Below the pieces are notes generated by a model, which was not told the origin of the DNA, ran no database searches, and saw only the letters and a list, made by a program, of their open reading frames with translations. Source: Myxococcales bacterium (lineage in GTDB: Bacteria > Myxococcota_A > Bradymonadia > UBA7976 > UBA1532). From it: 64,000 nucleotides of DNA. The stretch is taken from positions 110,833 through 174,832 of the forward strand of contig PCCS01000050.1 of the NCBI GenBank assembly GCA_002731825.1, in the 5' to 3' direction. Positions 34,352 through 42,858 of the stretch are shown piece after piece (position 1 is the first letter of the stretch; the number at the start of each line of letters is the position of its first letter). A program made the position numbers and the translations under genes.

Positions 34352-35506
34352 TTATTTGAGTCGGATCTTTGGTCGTTTATGGCCGACGATCAATTTCTTA
34401 CCAATTCTCAAATTAGAGTCTTTGCGCAATCGGTTCCAACGACGGAGCTTTTTGACCGTGACTCGGTGCCGTTTTGCTAAGCGCCATAAACTATCGCCCT
34501 TCTTGATACGCTTGTACACGGGCAGGGGCTTTAGAGCTTGGTTGCCATGTTTGGCAATGAACTGCGTGACTGCAGCGACGGAGTCAGGGGCATAAAATCG
34601 AACATGCAAATGGTCTGCGTGCCCTTTCAAGTGGCGCATAATTTTCGGTCGACCGCCAGGCGCTTGAAAAATGGTATGCAGCCTTTCTTTTGGAATTTTT
34701 TTCACGTTCAGCGCATAGCGATACAAAAGTCTCATCAGTCGTCGATCGGAGAAGATGTATTCAACCTTTTTGTCGGCCACCAATGACTCGATGAACGTCC
34801 ATGTTCTTGGCACATCCAGCGTGCGGGTCCGAGCCAATTTCAGCCTGGTTGGAGAATGCCCCTCACTCAAATAATACCCGATGTCTGCGTCCCGGCCAGA
34901 TTGGTGCGATTTATGGGGCGGAAAACGTCCGCCGTGCTCTCTTGATAAATTTCCAACCGGTAAAATCGGTGTATTTGGATGTTCTGCGTGGACTGCATCT
35001 ACGGCATCGATGATGGCCTGCACCATTTCTTGGGTACCAAAGTTTTTATGCCGTCGGCTGGTGAGTCGGTCGCTTGTTTCTAATCGAACTGGGTAGGCCA
35101 GCCAGCCCCTGTTTGGCTTTCCAATGGAGACACTGCGTGGCCATCGGTTCTTATCTTTTTTCTGAACCTTTTTGGGGCGTGGTGCCACCGCGTCTTGTTT
35201 TAAGACAACAGATGGCCGTGTCACGCCAATTTTACTGGCTATAGAGGCCTCTTGAGTCTTTTTGCCAGGGAACCATAACTGGTCGTTTGACTTGGCGACT
35301 AGCCACTGGTCGATCTCTGCATCCCAGGCGAGATCTGAAGGGCTTGAGAGGCCATTTTCTAGGCCGCAGTCGCCCTCAAACTCACATCGATAATCAATGG
35401 GATCCGTGGTGTCATCGGCATACCCAACGATGGACCAGACAATACTTGCGGCGACGATTAAGACCAACCCAATGCGTACACCTGTTTTTGATGAAAGCAG
35501 TCTCAT
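34352..35506 (-). CDS. MepA-like murein endopeptidase with LysM domain
   Basis: The ATG at 35506 opens MRLLSSKTGVRIGLVLIVAA, a signal/anchor; the longer frame starting at 35875 runs through the previous gene and is rejected. Of 384 residues, the LAS-type metallopeptidase domain (about 125-320) has GNLSREHGGRFPPHKSHQSG and RDADIGYY (HxxHxxGxDAD), and HADHLHVRFY, zinc ligands as in MepA, a penicillin-insensitive endopeptidase cutting D-Ala-mDAP cross-links. A LysM domain ends the protein (YKRIKKGDSLWRLAKRHRVT), which binds peptidoglycan. It is third in a minus-strand operon with a Cys-rich lipoprotein and a DUF4105 protein. Confidence 0.88.
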   Translation of the reverse strand: MRLLSSKTGVRIGLVLIVAASIVWSIVGYADDTTDPIDYRCEFEGDCGLENGLSSPSDLAWDAEIDQWLVAKSNDQLWFPGKKTQEASIASKIGVTRPSVVLKQDAVAPRPKKVQKKDKNRWPRSVSIGKPNRGWLAYPVRLETSDRLTSRRHKNFGTQEMVQAIIDAVDAVHAEHPNTPILPVGNLSREHGGRFPPHKSHQSGRDADIGYYLSEGHSPTRLKLARTRTLDVPRTWTFIESLVADKKVEYIFSDRRLMRLLYRYALNVKKIPKERLHTIFQAPGGRPKIMRHLKGHADHLHVRFYAPDSVAAVTQFIAKHGNQALKPLPVYKRIKKGDSLWRLAKRHRVTVKKLRRWNRLRKDSNLRIGKKLIVGHKRPKIRLK

Positions 35507-35568
35507 ACGACAACGTTTTGCTGTGGAATCGCGGGCACTATGACAGAAATTGATCGAAAAATCCAGTG

Positions 35569-36840
35569 TTACGGATTCTGAGGGATGTCTCGTGTGGGTG
35601 TCTTGGAGTCTTGTAAGTGGATCAGAGACAAAACGAGGACCATGGCCCAGATTGCTGTCAGCGTGAGTCTCGGCAAAATGGGTCCGCTCAAATCGTTGAC
35701 GATAAACCCTAGACCCATAAGACCCATGGACACACCTAAATGGAGTTTTAGATACCCGATAATGAATCGACTTGGCTTGTTTTTGCCACGCAGTATGCGC
35801 CATCCAGTTTTGCAGATGATGAGATCGGTGGGCCAGACCATGAGAAGCAGCAGATTCTGTCTCATTTCTAGCCACTGGCTACACACTTGGAGATACATCA
35901 GAGCCGCGGCGAAAAGACCAAATAAGAATCCGGAGGTGATCATCAGCGCACCGCAAAAATGGGCTGGAAGGCGGCGTCTGAGTGCAGCGAGACATAGGGC
36001 TAATAGACTGATTAGAGATAAGCTTATGGGATACCATCTAACCTGGTTTCCAATGGGTTGAGGACCCGTTCGTCGATGGTCATAGACAGCGGCACCCACG
36101 ACCGGCTTTCCCGATTTATCTTTGAGCTCTTTGAGTCGGACTTCGAATGCAATCGGGTCACCGCTTTTAAGATAGCCGTTGGGTTTCGAGTCCATTTTTC
36201 GGCCGAGAACCCATTGAAATGCGAAATAGAAAAGGGGGTGATTGGAATAAGCAGATTCTGACCGTTTTCGAAATGTTTCTGTATCCACACTGTGCGACCA
36301 GCGTGTCTTCATGATGCCCCCGATGTGGTCATCGATCAGATCACGGACTTTGGTCACGCAGTTGACTCTAAATAGATCGTAGATGAACTCTCTATTGTCT
36401 TTGGCGACCATTCTATTCAAATCAGATTTGATCGCACGGGCTGTCTCCGGCGAGACCTGTAGCCTATAGCGCCGGGTTGTGCGGTCATTTCGTGTCCACT
36501 TTTCGAGTTGATAGGCATACGATCGACGATTGCCCCAATAAACGGATTCACCCATGATAAACCGGTAAAGAAAGGCCGGATCACCCAATTTGGTGACACC
36601 AAAATTATAAACTTTCGCCTCGCTGAGTGGTTGGGTCTGACTGTCGCGAACGATAAGCGCCGTATGACCAAAGACGGTGTAGAAAGCGTCGCCTGGCCCG
36701 ACAATCACGACGTCAATGGTCGGTGCAGAACCCGACGTGTCTGTTGAAGACGTTGGGCTTGAGTTCGCTCTTGACTGTATTGGCCCGATTAAAAACGCGA
36801 GGGCCAGGCTGGTCAAGAGCGAGTTCCCTGGACGGATCAC
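35569..36840 (-). CDS. DUF4105 membrane protein
   Basis: The best start is GTG at 36840, which overlaps the previous gene's TGA (GTGA), the hallmark of translational coupling; the longest frame (ATG 36897) would overlap it by 61 nt. From there (423 residues) a signal-like segment (SLLTSLALAFLIGPIQ) leads to the DUF4105 domain (VVIVGPGDAFYTVFGHTALI, VYNFGVT, YRLQVSPETARAI, EFIYDLFRVNCVTKVRDLID). The conserved His and Cys in those segments suggest a papain-like hydrolase. Several membrane helices follow (SLSLISLLALCLAAL, ALMITSGFLFGLF). The operon neighbour is a peptidoglycan endopeptidase, so an envelope role is likely. Confidence 0.82.
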   Translation of the reverse strand: MIRPGNSLLTSLALAFLIGPIQSRANSSPTSSTDTSGSAPTIDVVIVGPGDAFYTVFGHTALIVRDSQTQPLSEAKVYNFGVTKLGDPAFLYRFIMGESVYWGNRRSYAYQLEKWTRNDRTTRRYRLQVSPETARAIKSDLNRMVAKDNREFIYDLFRVNCVTKVRDLIDDHIGGIMKTRWSHSVDTETFRKRSESAYSNHPLFYFAFQWVLGRKMDSKPNGYLKSGDPIAFEVRLKELKDKSGKPVVGAAVYDHRRTGPQPIGNQVRWYPISLSLISLLALCLAALRRRLPAHFCGALMITSGFLFGLFAAALMYLQVCSQWLEMRQNLLLLMVWPTDLIICKTGWRILRGKNKPSRFIIGYLKLHLGVSMGLMGLGFIVNDLSGPILPRLTLTAIWAMVLVLSLIHLQDSKTPTRDIPQNP

Positions 36841-38096
36841 GGTGGGCAGAGTTGATTCACACCGCACACGCCATCGGTGCATTGGCCACTGTAACACGCA
36901 TCATTTGTTTGACACGCGTCACCAAGACGGCTTCTGGGCTTGCACAGGTCACCATCACAGATATTTCCTAAGGCACAGACTTTGAAAGCGGGTGCTTGAC
37001 CGCACGCTTGGCCTTCACTGGGTAAGGCCCGACACCGTCCATCTAAGTCCGGCGGAAATCCATTGATGTCAGTCCCGCCGCAATAGAAGCCATCGTCGCA
37101 ATGGTCGGGAAATCCTGGTGCGCAACTTGCGTTTTCATCGACCCGCACTCGGCATCTAAATTCGGCGCTCAAACCGCGGACTTCGACGATGCATGCGAGC
37201 CCTTCATTGCACAGTGGGCCTGCTGCGATATCGCAGATTGCACCCTCGCCTACGAGACCATCAGTATAGACCTGACAGCGACCCGGCCCACCATTTTCAC
37301 CATCGCAGTACAGCCCGCCTTCGCATGCGGGCCCGTCGCCACCGCATCTCCCATTGATGGCAGCGGGACCAGCGCACGTTCCGCCAGCACAGGTCAGCCC
37401 AAACTCGCACGCTGCATCACTCGTACAACTGGCCTCTGCGGACCCTTGGAATTCGCATCGACCTGGGCATTGATCCGACTTAGAGCAGAACTGCCCATCG
37501 CCGCAGCTCTCGGTCTCCGAACATGATTGACCAACCGCCCGATTGCCCTGGAAACTATCCAGGCAAGCCGATGTTAAACTGGCAAAATCAATTGTGCATG
37601 CCAGATTATCGATGGCTCGAATACATGACCGCGTCCCAACGGGATTATAAGACACCTCTCCCGTTTCAATGAGCGGTTGCATACGCGCGATGGTTGCATC
37701 CTCGAATTGTCTCGTCATGAACTCCGTACATGGTTCTCCGACCACCCCACTGAACACCGCCGTAAATTGACATCGGTCTACAAACCGACAGATGGCATCG
37801 GAAAACTGTTCTGACAGGTCGTCTGGTATGGGAATGATGACCCCAACCGGACCAGAATCAGCTGGATTCAAACCCGCATCGGTCATGGGTCTAGGCGCAG
37901 TTGAATCCCCATTAATCATCGAATTTACTTGGCCGTCCGTTTGATTTTGGTCTGTTCCCCCGTCAGCTATATTTGAGTTCGAATCCGTTAAATTTTCCTC
38001 GGATGCATCATTGCCACTTGCGCAACCGATCCAGATACAGGACATCACTAAAATAGCTGCGGTACGAAAGTCTAAGCGTGTGTGTTTATATCTCAT
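36837..38096 (-). CDS. Cys-rich lipoprotein
   Basis: The ATG at 38096 gives MRYKHTRLDFRTAAILVMSC followed by IWIGC, a lipoprotein signal. The longer frame from 38192 adds 32 residues and overlaps the divergent gene start. After an Asn/Asp/Thr-rich spacer (residues 30-80), a helical segment (QFSDAICRFVDRCQFTAV) precedes Cys-pair modules: CSETESCGDGQFCSKSDQC, CTSDAACEFGLTCAGGTC, CQTNDACYSGQCTDGVC. The style matches the lipoproteins at 14.7 and 20.2 kb. It is first in the operon with the DUF4105 and MepA-like genes (GTGA overlap). Confidence 0.85.
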   Translation of the reverse strand: MRYKHTRLDFRTAAILVMSCIWIGCASGNDASEENLTDSNSNIADGGTDQNQTDGQVNSMINGDSTAPRPMTDAGLNPADSGPVGVIIPIPDDLSEQFSDAICRFVDRCQFTAVFSGVVGEPCTEFMTRQFEDATIARMQPLIETGEVSYNPVGTRSCIRAIDNLACTIDFASLTSACLDSFQGNRAVGQSCSETESCGDGQFCSKSDQCPGRCEFQGSAEASCTSDAACEFGLTCAGGTCAGPAAINGRCGGDGPACEGGLYCDGENGGPGRCQVYTDGLVGEGAICDIAAGPLCNEGLACIVEVRGLSAEFRCRVRVDENASCAPGFPDHCDDGFYCGGTDINGFPPDLDGRCRALPSEGQACGQAPAFKVCALGNICDGDLCKPRSRLGDACQTNDACYSGQCTDGVCGVNQLCPP

Positions 38097-38159
38097 GGCA
38101 TGCACCATACATCGTTGCGGCACGCGAGCGCTAGTTAACCTTGGTAGAAGGGCCATTTC

Positions 38160-39806
38160 ATGATTCGAAATCAGCATGATTGCCCCAGTCATATTTGGGT
38201 TTGGCTACTGAGCGCAGTCGGTCTGCTCTCTATGATGTTTTTCGTCACTCAACAGGCGTCCGCACAGACCGATTCACGCCCCGAATGTTCGTTGGGCAAG
38301 GTGATGACTCGTCATACCCATGGCCATTGTTGCTGGCCCGGTCAGAGTTGGTCTAGAGAAAGCCTTGAATGCGTTGGCCCTGCACAATGTCCGTCCAACT
38401 TTTCACCGAGCGATGATGGCGTCGATTGTCTGCGAGAGCCATGCGCGGGAGGCCGAATTGATGTGGCTGGTCGATGTTGCTGGCCCGGTCAAACTTGGTC
38501 TGAGACTGATAATCGATGCGACGGGCAACCCATTTGCCCTGCTGGTCATTCCGCTGTCGACCAACACTGTGTGCCTCACACGCCATCCATGAATCAGCAC
38601 AAACTTGACTATGAACCGGTCAAAGATGACGCCTATGTTTTGGTTGAGAAGGGCGTCTACTCAAGGGGATCACAGCGGCGAGAGCCGGGTCGCTATAATA
38701 ACGAGACGGCTCACACCGTCGCTTTGACCAGAGACATCTTGGTCAAGAAAACGGAGGTTACCCAGCGGGAATGGCTTGGTCTGATCCCTAAAAATCCAGC
38801 ACTTTTCCAAGCGTGTGGACTCGACTGCCCAGTTGAGCGAGTCAATTGGTATGAGGTCCTGGAATGGTTAAATCGACAGTCAAAGGCAGAAGGTCTCACG
38901 CCATGTTATCGCTTTGGCAAATGCACAGGTATCTTGGGGGACGGCTGTCAAAAGGCCGGTGAAAATTCGCGCACATGCGATGGCGACTATGTCTGTACCA
39001 ACGTCAGTTTTATTGGGCCTCAGTGCCCGGGTTTTCGACTGCCTACTGAGGCCGAATGGGAATATGTGGCGCGCGCTGGGACCAATACCTCCACTTATGC
39101 TGGCAACGTCACAGCCATGCCGGCTAGAGATGCATTCGTGCTGGACCCCATCGCGTGGTATGGGCGTAATGGGCAGGTGGACTATCAATCTGGGCAATCT
39201 TGTTCGAGCAGGCTTATCTATTCTGGGTCAGGTCCACAATGTGGGACCCACATTGTCGGGAAGAAGACGCCAACAGATTGGGGGCATTTCGACCTATTGG
39301 GCAACGTTATGGAATGGGTTTGGGACGGATTTGGACAGTATCCCAGGCGGTCTGCTGTTGACCCGATCCAGCATTTTGGACTCGATCGGATTGTTAGGGG
39401 TGGTAGTTGGGCAAGCAACGGTCGATTTTTACGGGCTGCTTTGCGTAGCCGCATGAGTCCAAGAGGCCGGAACGCTGAAATCGGCTTTAGAGCCGTACGC
39501 ACTGTGGTCAAAGTCGAAGATAAGCCCGCTCTGATACCACCCACCGACGAGGCTTTTGAGAGTGGGAGAACTGTGGAGGAGACGTCCGAGGAACCGTCAC
39601 TTAAACCAGCAGGTCGTGTATTGAGAGTCGAACGAGGTTTGATACCCGATCTGTCCGATGAGCCTCATCCGAAAGCGAAGCCAACCCAGGAAAAAAAGGG
39701 CCGTTCGAAAAAGAAGACGGAGCCAAAACCAAGTCAAGGAGCCGACGAGACTCCGAACGTGAAGCCGATTCGACTTAAGTTAGCTACGGATCCCGACTCT
39801 GACTAG
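38160..39806 (+). CDS. SUMF1/FGE-like domain protein with CCWPGQ repeats
   Basis: 548 residues: signal peptide (IWVWLLSAVGLLSMMFFVTQ); two Cys-rich modules at about residues 40-90 and 90-135, each with a CCWPGQ(S/T)W box and a CPxG...C ending; a formylglycine-generating-enzyme (SUMF1) fold at about 155-440 (VEKGVYSRGSQ, KKTEVTQREWLGL, GFRLPTEAEWEYVARAG, DLLGNVMEWVWDGF, RIVRGGSWASNGRF); and a disordered Lys/Pro tail. The Cys residues that make formylglycine in true FGE (after RGGS) are absent here, so a binding or structural role is likelier than sulfatase activation. Secreted or periplasmic. The 3' end overlaps the small membrane protein gene by 23 nt. Confidence 0.85.
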   Translation: MIRNQHDCPSHIWVWLLSAVGLLSMMFFVTQQASAQTDSRPECSLGKVMTRHTHGHCCWPGQSWSRESLECVGPAQCPSNFSPSDDGVDCLREPCAGGRIDVAGRCCWPGQTWSETDNRCDGQPICPAGHSAVDQHCVPHTPSMNQHKLDYEPVKDDAYVLVEKGVYSRGSQRREPGRYNNETAHTVALTRDILVKKTEVTQREWLGLIPKNPALFQACGLDCPVERVNWYEVLEWLNRQSKAEGLTPCYRFGKCTGILGDGCQKAGENSRTCDGDYVCTNVSFIGPQCPGFRLPTEAEWEYVARAGTNTSTYAGNVTAMPARDAFVLDPIAWYGRNGQVDYQSGQSCSSRLIYSGSGPQCGTHIVGKKTPTDWGHFDLLGNVMEWVWDGFGQYPRRSAVDPIQHFGLDRIVRGGSWASNGRFLRAALRSRMSPRGRNAEIGFRAVRTVVKVEDKPALIPPTDEAFESGRTVEETSEEPSLKPAGRVLRVERGLIPDLSDEPHPKAKPTQEKKGRSKKKTEPKPSQGADETPNVKPIRLKLATDPDSD

Positions 39807-40056
39807 CCGCGTCGCTCTGGTCTGTTGATTGTCTTATCTGTTCGGGCGGTCCGATCATACCCAGTACAATACTGAGCAATATGACGAGCCCCATCGGAAT
39901 AAATATTCGTTTTAAATTGCGTCGATGAAGCCGGTCTAGGGTCGCTTGTTCGGCAACGCTATCGACGGGTTCATCGAATAGGTCGTCTTCATATTCAAAC
40001 TCGTTTTTTTGCTCAGAGACGAGTTGGCTTTGTTCAGGTGGGTGTTCATTGGTCAT
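39784..40056 (-). CDS. Small single-span membrane protein
   Basis: 90 residues from the ATG at 40056, which has GGAGG 6 nt upstream. A hydrophilic acidic N-terminus (NEFEYEDDLFDEPVDSV), a charged helix (DRLHRRNLKRIF) and one membrane span (IPMGLVILLSIVLGMIG) near the C-terminus suggest a tail-anchored type protein with cytoplasmic N-terminus. No family recognised. It is divergent from the RND transporter gene and convergent, with a 23-nt overlap, with the SUMF1-like gene. Confidence 0.6.
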   Translation of the reverse strand: MTNEHPPEQSQLVSEQKNEFEYEDDLFDEPVDSVAEQATLDRLHRRNLKRIFIPMGLVILLSIVLGMIGPPEQIRQSTDQSDAASQSRDP

Positions 40057-40229
40057 CATCTGCCTCCGCTCCAGCTCCACTTAGCATACAAACTGTCCCA
40101 AGTTGGTCACCGCCGTCAAATTTGCCATGGTGCCTTTTTTTCGTTCAAAGACAATCGACCCCCACTGTAGAAATGACAGGGCATGCACTTCGTGATACCT
40201 GTATTGCCCACGAAGACAAGGGGTATCGA

Positions 40230-42710
40230 TTGCTAAAAGAGCGTCCAGTACGGTTGTTTATTGCGTTGATTCATAGGCGTCCATTGGTCGTACTGATTGC
40301 ATCGATGGCGTTGACGGCTTGGTCGGTCTACCTCTCCATGGGCATCGGCATAAAAAGTAAGATGAAAGATCTGCTGCCTGAGACGGCACCCAGCGTGGTC
40401 GCCCTGCAAGAAGTCAATAAACGACTTGGATCCGCGGATAATCTCATCGTGGCTCTTGTCTCAGACCAATTCAAAGCTTTAATTCCTCATCTTGGTGGCA
40501 TTGCGGATACGCTTCAGGCCCATCCGGATATTCGCAAAGTAGAATGGCGCCAGGATGTCGAGCTAATCGACCGCAATGCCTTGATTATATTTCCTACGCT
40601 CGACGAACTGAAAGACCATTATCAATCTCTTCGAGAAAGGATTCGAGATGAGGTCAAAAAACGAACTCGCCTACTTGACGAGGATGAGGCGGATGCCGAG
40701 GGCGATGGACCGACCTTTAAACGATTTACCTACAGTTGGGCCGAGCATGAGCAAGATGATGGATTGAGTAATCTTGGGCGTACCTTTCGAACTGGACGAG
40801 GCAAATATCGTGAATATTTCTACAATATGCTGCATACGGCCGTTGGACTGAAAGTTCACCCAGTCCGCTCATCAGGTGATTTGAAATTTTCCCGCCATAT
40901 TCTCGAGGTCACCCACGATCTTTTGAATCAAGAACTCGAACGGCGCTTTGGTGGGGTTGGTAAGGGCCAGGTGGTCAGCCAAGTTGTTCTTGCGGGTGGT
41001 TATCGCAATACCGTTGAACGAGCCAACCAAGTAAAAAGTGATATGCTTGGTTCCATCGGCATCGCATTTGGCATTCTATCTCTCATCATTATGGTTTTCT
41101 TCCGAAGCGTGAGAGCGCTGTTTTGCGTTTTGATTCCGGTTGCTTCAGGCATTGTATGGACGGGTGGCTTTGTCGCGCTGACAATTGGTTATGTCAATCT
41201 GATCACAGCCTTCATTTTTGCGATTCTTCTGGGGTTGGGAATCGATTTCGGGATTCATTTCTTTGCGCGTTACAAAGAGGAACATGCCCTCGGTCGCACA
41301 CCCGTAGACGCGATGGTGATTACCCATCAAAATTGTGGTTCCGCAAGTATTCTCGCCGCTGTAACCACATCGAGTGCATTTGCGGCCCTGAGTATCGCAG
41401 ATTTTCGCGGATTCAGTCAGTTTGGCGGCGTCGCAGCCGCCGGTGTTCTGTTGAGTTTACTTGCCGTGATCGTCGTTTTTACGGCGCTGGTCTTTGCGAT
41501 TGAACGGGTCTCTCCTATGAGCCGTCCTGTAGTTGAGCAGACGGCGCGCCAGGCTCGACATCAAAACCGACGTCCTTTTCCACTGTCTGGTCGTTTTGTC
41601 TTGTTTGCTCTCGGTGTGGGTGTCTTTTGTTTAAGTTCGGCGGGTCAAGTGGGCTTCGAACTCGACATGAACAAGCTGATGCAAAAAGACACCGTTAAAC
41701 CGGAGTACCAGCGGGTCACCTATGGCACGGTTAAATCATCGGCACCGGCGGTGCTGATTGCTGCTAATTCTAAAGAGGCCAGAAGCCTTCATGAACAGCT
41801 GACCGCAATGGGAAAGACACCCGAGGGAAAGCAGTTTTTAAAGGAACACCAATCGTTATTTGCGCTCATCCCCACGAAGCAGAAGGATAAAATCACCTGG
41901 GTGGGTAAGATTTGCAGAAAATTAAAACGGAAAGTGAAGCTTTTTGAGGGTGATTCGCGAGAAGGCGCAGATGAAATCTTAAAGCGATGCGAGCCCACGG
42001 AATTCGCTGTCGAGGACCTTCCTGATTGGGTCAAAGCAAAATTTACCGATAAAACAGGCAAGGTGGGCGAGTTTATTTTCGTCACCCCAAGGGGGTCGAT
42101 AAACAACGGTGAAACCGCTCTGGCTTTTCGCGATTTGATGCTGTCATTGGAGACTCAAGCTGGAACAGCGCCCGCGGTCACCGGCAAACCGATTGTGTGG
42201 GCAGACATCATTACCGCTATGTATGTCGATGGCAAAAAAACAACCATCGCTGCATTCGTGACGGTGTTCTTGCTGCTCTTGCTATTCGAAAGAAGCCTTG
42301 TGGCCTTGGGATTAATCGTTCTACCCCTGGTTTTGGGGATTGCTTATACCCTTGGTCTGATGGTGTTGTTAGGCATCAAAATCAACTTCTTCAACATGCT
42401 TGTCTTGCCCACAATCATCGGGATTGGTGTTGATGATGGTGTACACATTTACCATCGATATCGTGAACTTGGACCCAATAGCGCTCGCTATGTTGTGCGG
42501 TCGACTGGAATGGCGGCTGTACTCACCAGTCTAACCACATCCGTTGGATTTGGCAGCCTCTTGACCGCCAATCTCTTTGGCCTGAATTCCTTGGGTCTTT
42601 TGTCGATTATCGCGATCTTTGCCGCCCTTTTTACCACCTTATTCGTCATGCCTGCGGCCATGCAGTGGCTCGACAATAGGCACTCGCCCGCTCCATCCGA
42701 TACAGCCTAG
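40230..42710 (+). CDS. RND/MMPL-family exporter
   Basis: An RND-type transporter with two homologous halves. Each has one membrane helix, a large periplasmic domain and five helices: first half from RRPLVVLIASMALTAWSVYL, second from GRFVLFALGVGVFCLSS. The acidic relay motifs are GLGIDFGIHFFARYKEEHA and GIGVDDGVHIYHRYRELG. The type fits hopanoid (HpnN-like), lipid or MMPL transporters rather than antibiotic efflux pumps. The longest frame starts at 40038, but AAGGGG at 40218-40223 sits 6 nt before TTG 40230 (LLKERPVRLF), a better start (826 residues); ATG 40173 is an alternative. Proton-motive-force driven, inner membrane. Substrate unknown. Confidence 0.85.
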   Translation: MLKERPVRLFIALIHRRPLVVLIASMALTAWSVYLSMGIGIKSKMKDLLPETAPSVVALQEVNKRLGSADNLIVALVSDQFKALIPHLGGIADTLQAHPDIRKVEWRQDVELIDRNALIIFPTLDELKDHYQSLRERIRDEVKKRTRLLDEDEADAEGDGPTFKRFTYSWAEHEQDDGLSNLGRTFRTGRGKYREYFYNMLHTAVGLKVHPVRSSGDLKFSRHILEVTHDLLNQELERRFGGVGKGQVVSQVVLAGGYRNTVERANQVKSDMLGSIGIAFGILSLIIMVFFRSVRALFCVLIPVASGIVWTGGFVALTIGYVNLITAFIFAILLGLGIDFGIHFFARYKEEHALGRTPVDAMVITHQNCGSASILAAVTTSSAFAALSIADFRGFSQFGGVAAAGVLLSLLAVIVVFTALVFAIERVSPMSRPVVEQTARQARHQNRRPFPLSGRFVLFALGVGVFCLSSAGQVGFELDMNKLMQKDTVKPEYQRVTYGTVKSSAPAVLIAANSKEARSLHEQLTAMGKTPEGKQFLKEHQSLFALIPTKQKDKITWVGKICRKLKRKVKLFEGDSREGADEILKRCEPTEFAVEDLPDWVKAKFTDKTGKVGEFIFVTPRGSINNGETALAFRDLMLSLETQAGTAPAVTGKPIVWADIITAMYVDGKKTTIAAFVTVFLLLLLFERSLVALGLIVLPLVLGIAYTLGLMVLLGIKINFFNMLVLPTIIGIGVDDGVHIYHRYRELGPNSARYVVRSTGMAAVLTSLTTSVGFGSLLTANLFGLNSLGLLSIIAIFAALFTTLFVMPAAMQWLDNRHSPAPSDTA

Positions 42711-42858
42711 GCTTGACCACGTCCTGTTCAATGGTGACCGCGGCCAGCAGCCAGTCAGCCGTGTCCACTCGTCGCAAAGCTGTGTTTGCCTACTTTGACT
42801 CTGATTCCGAACGTGGTACACCGATCCGCCTAACGGCACGTACACTTGGAGACCAATC

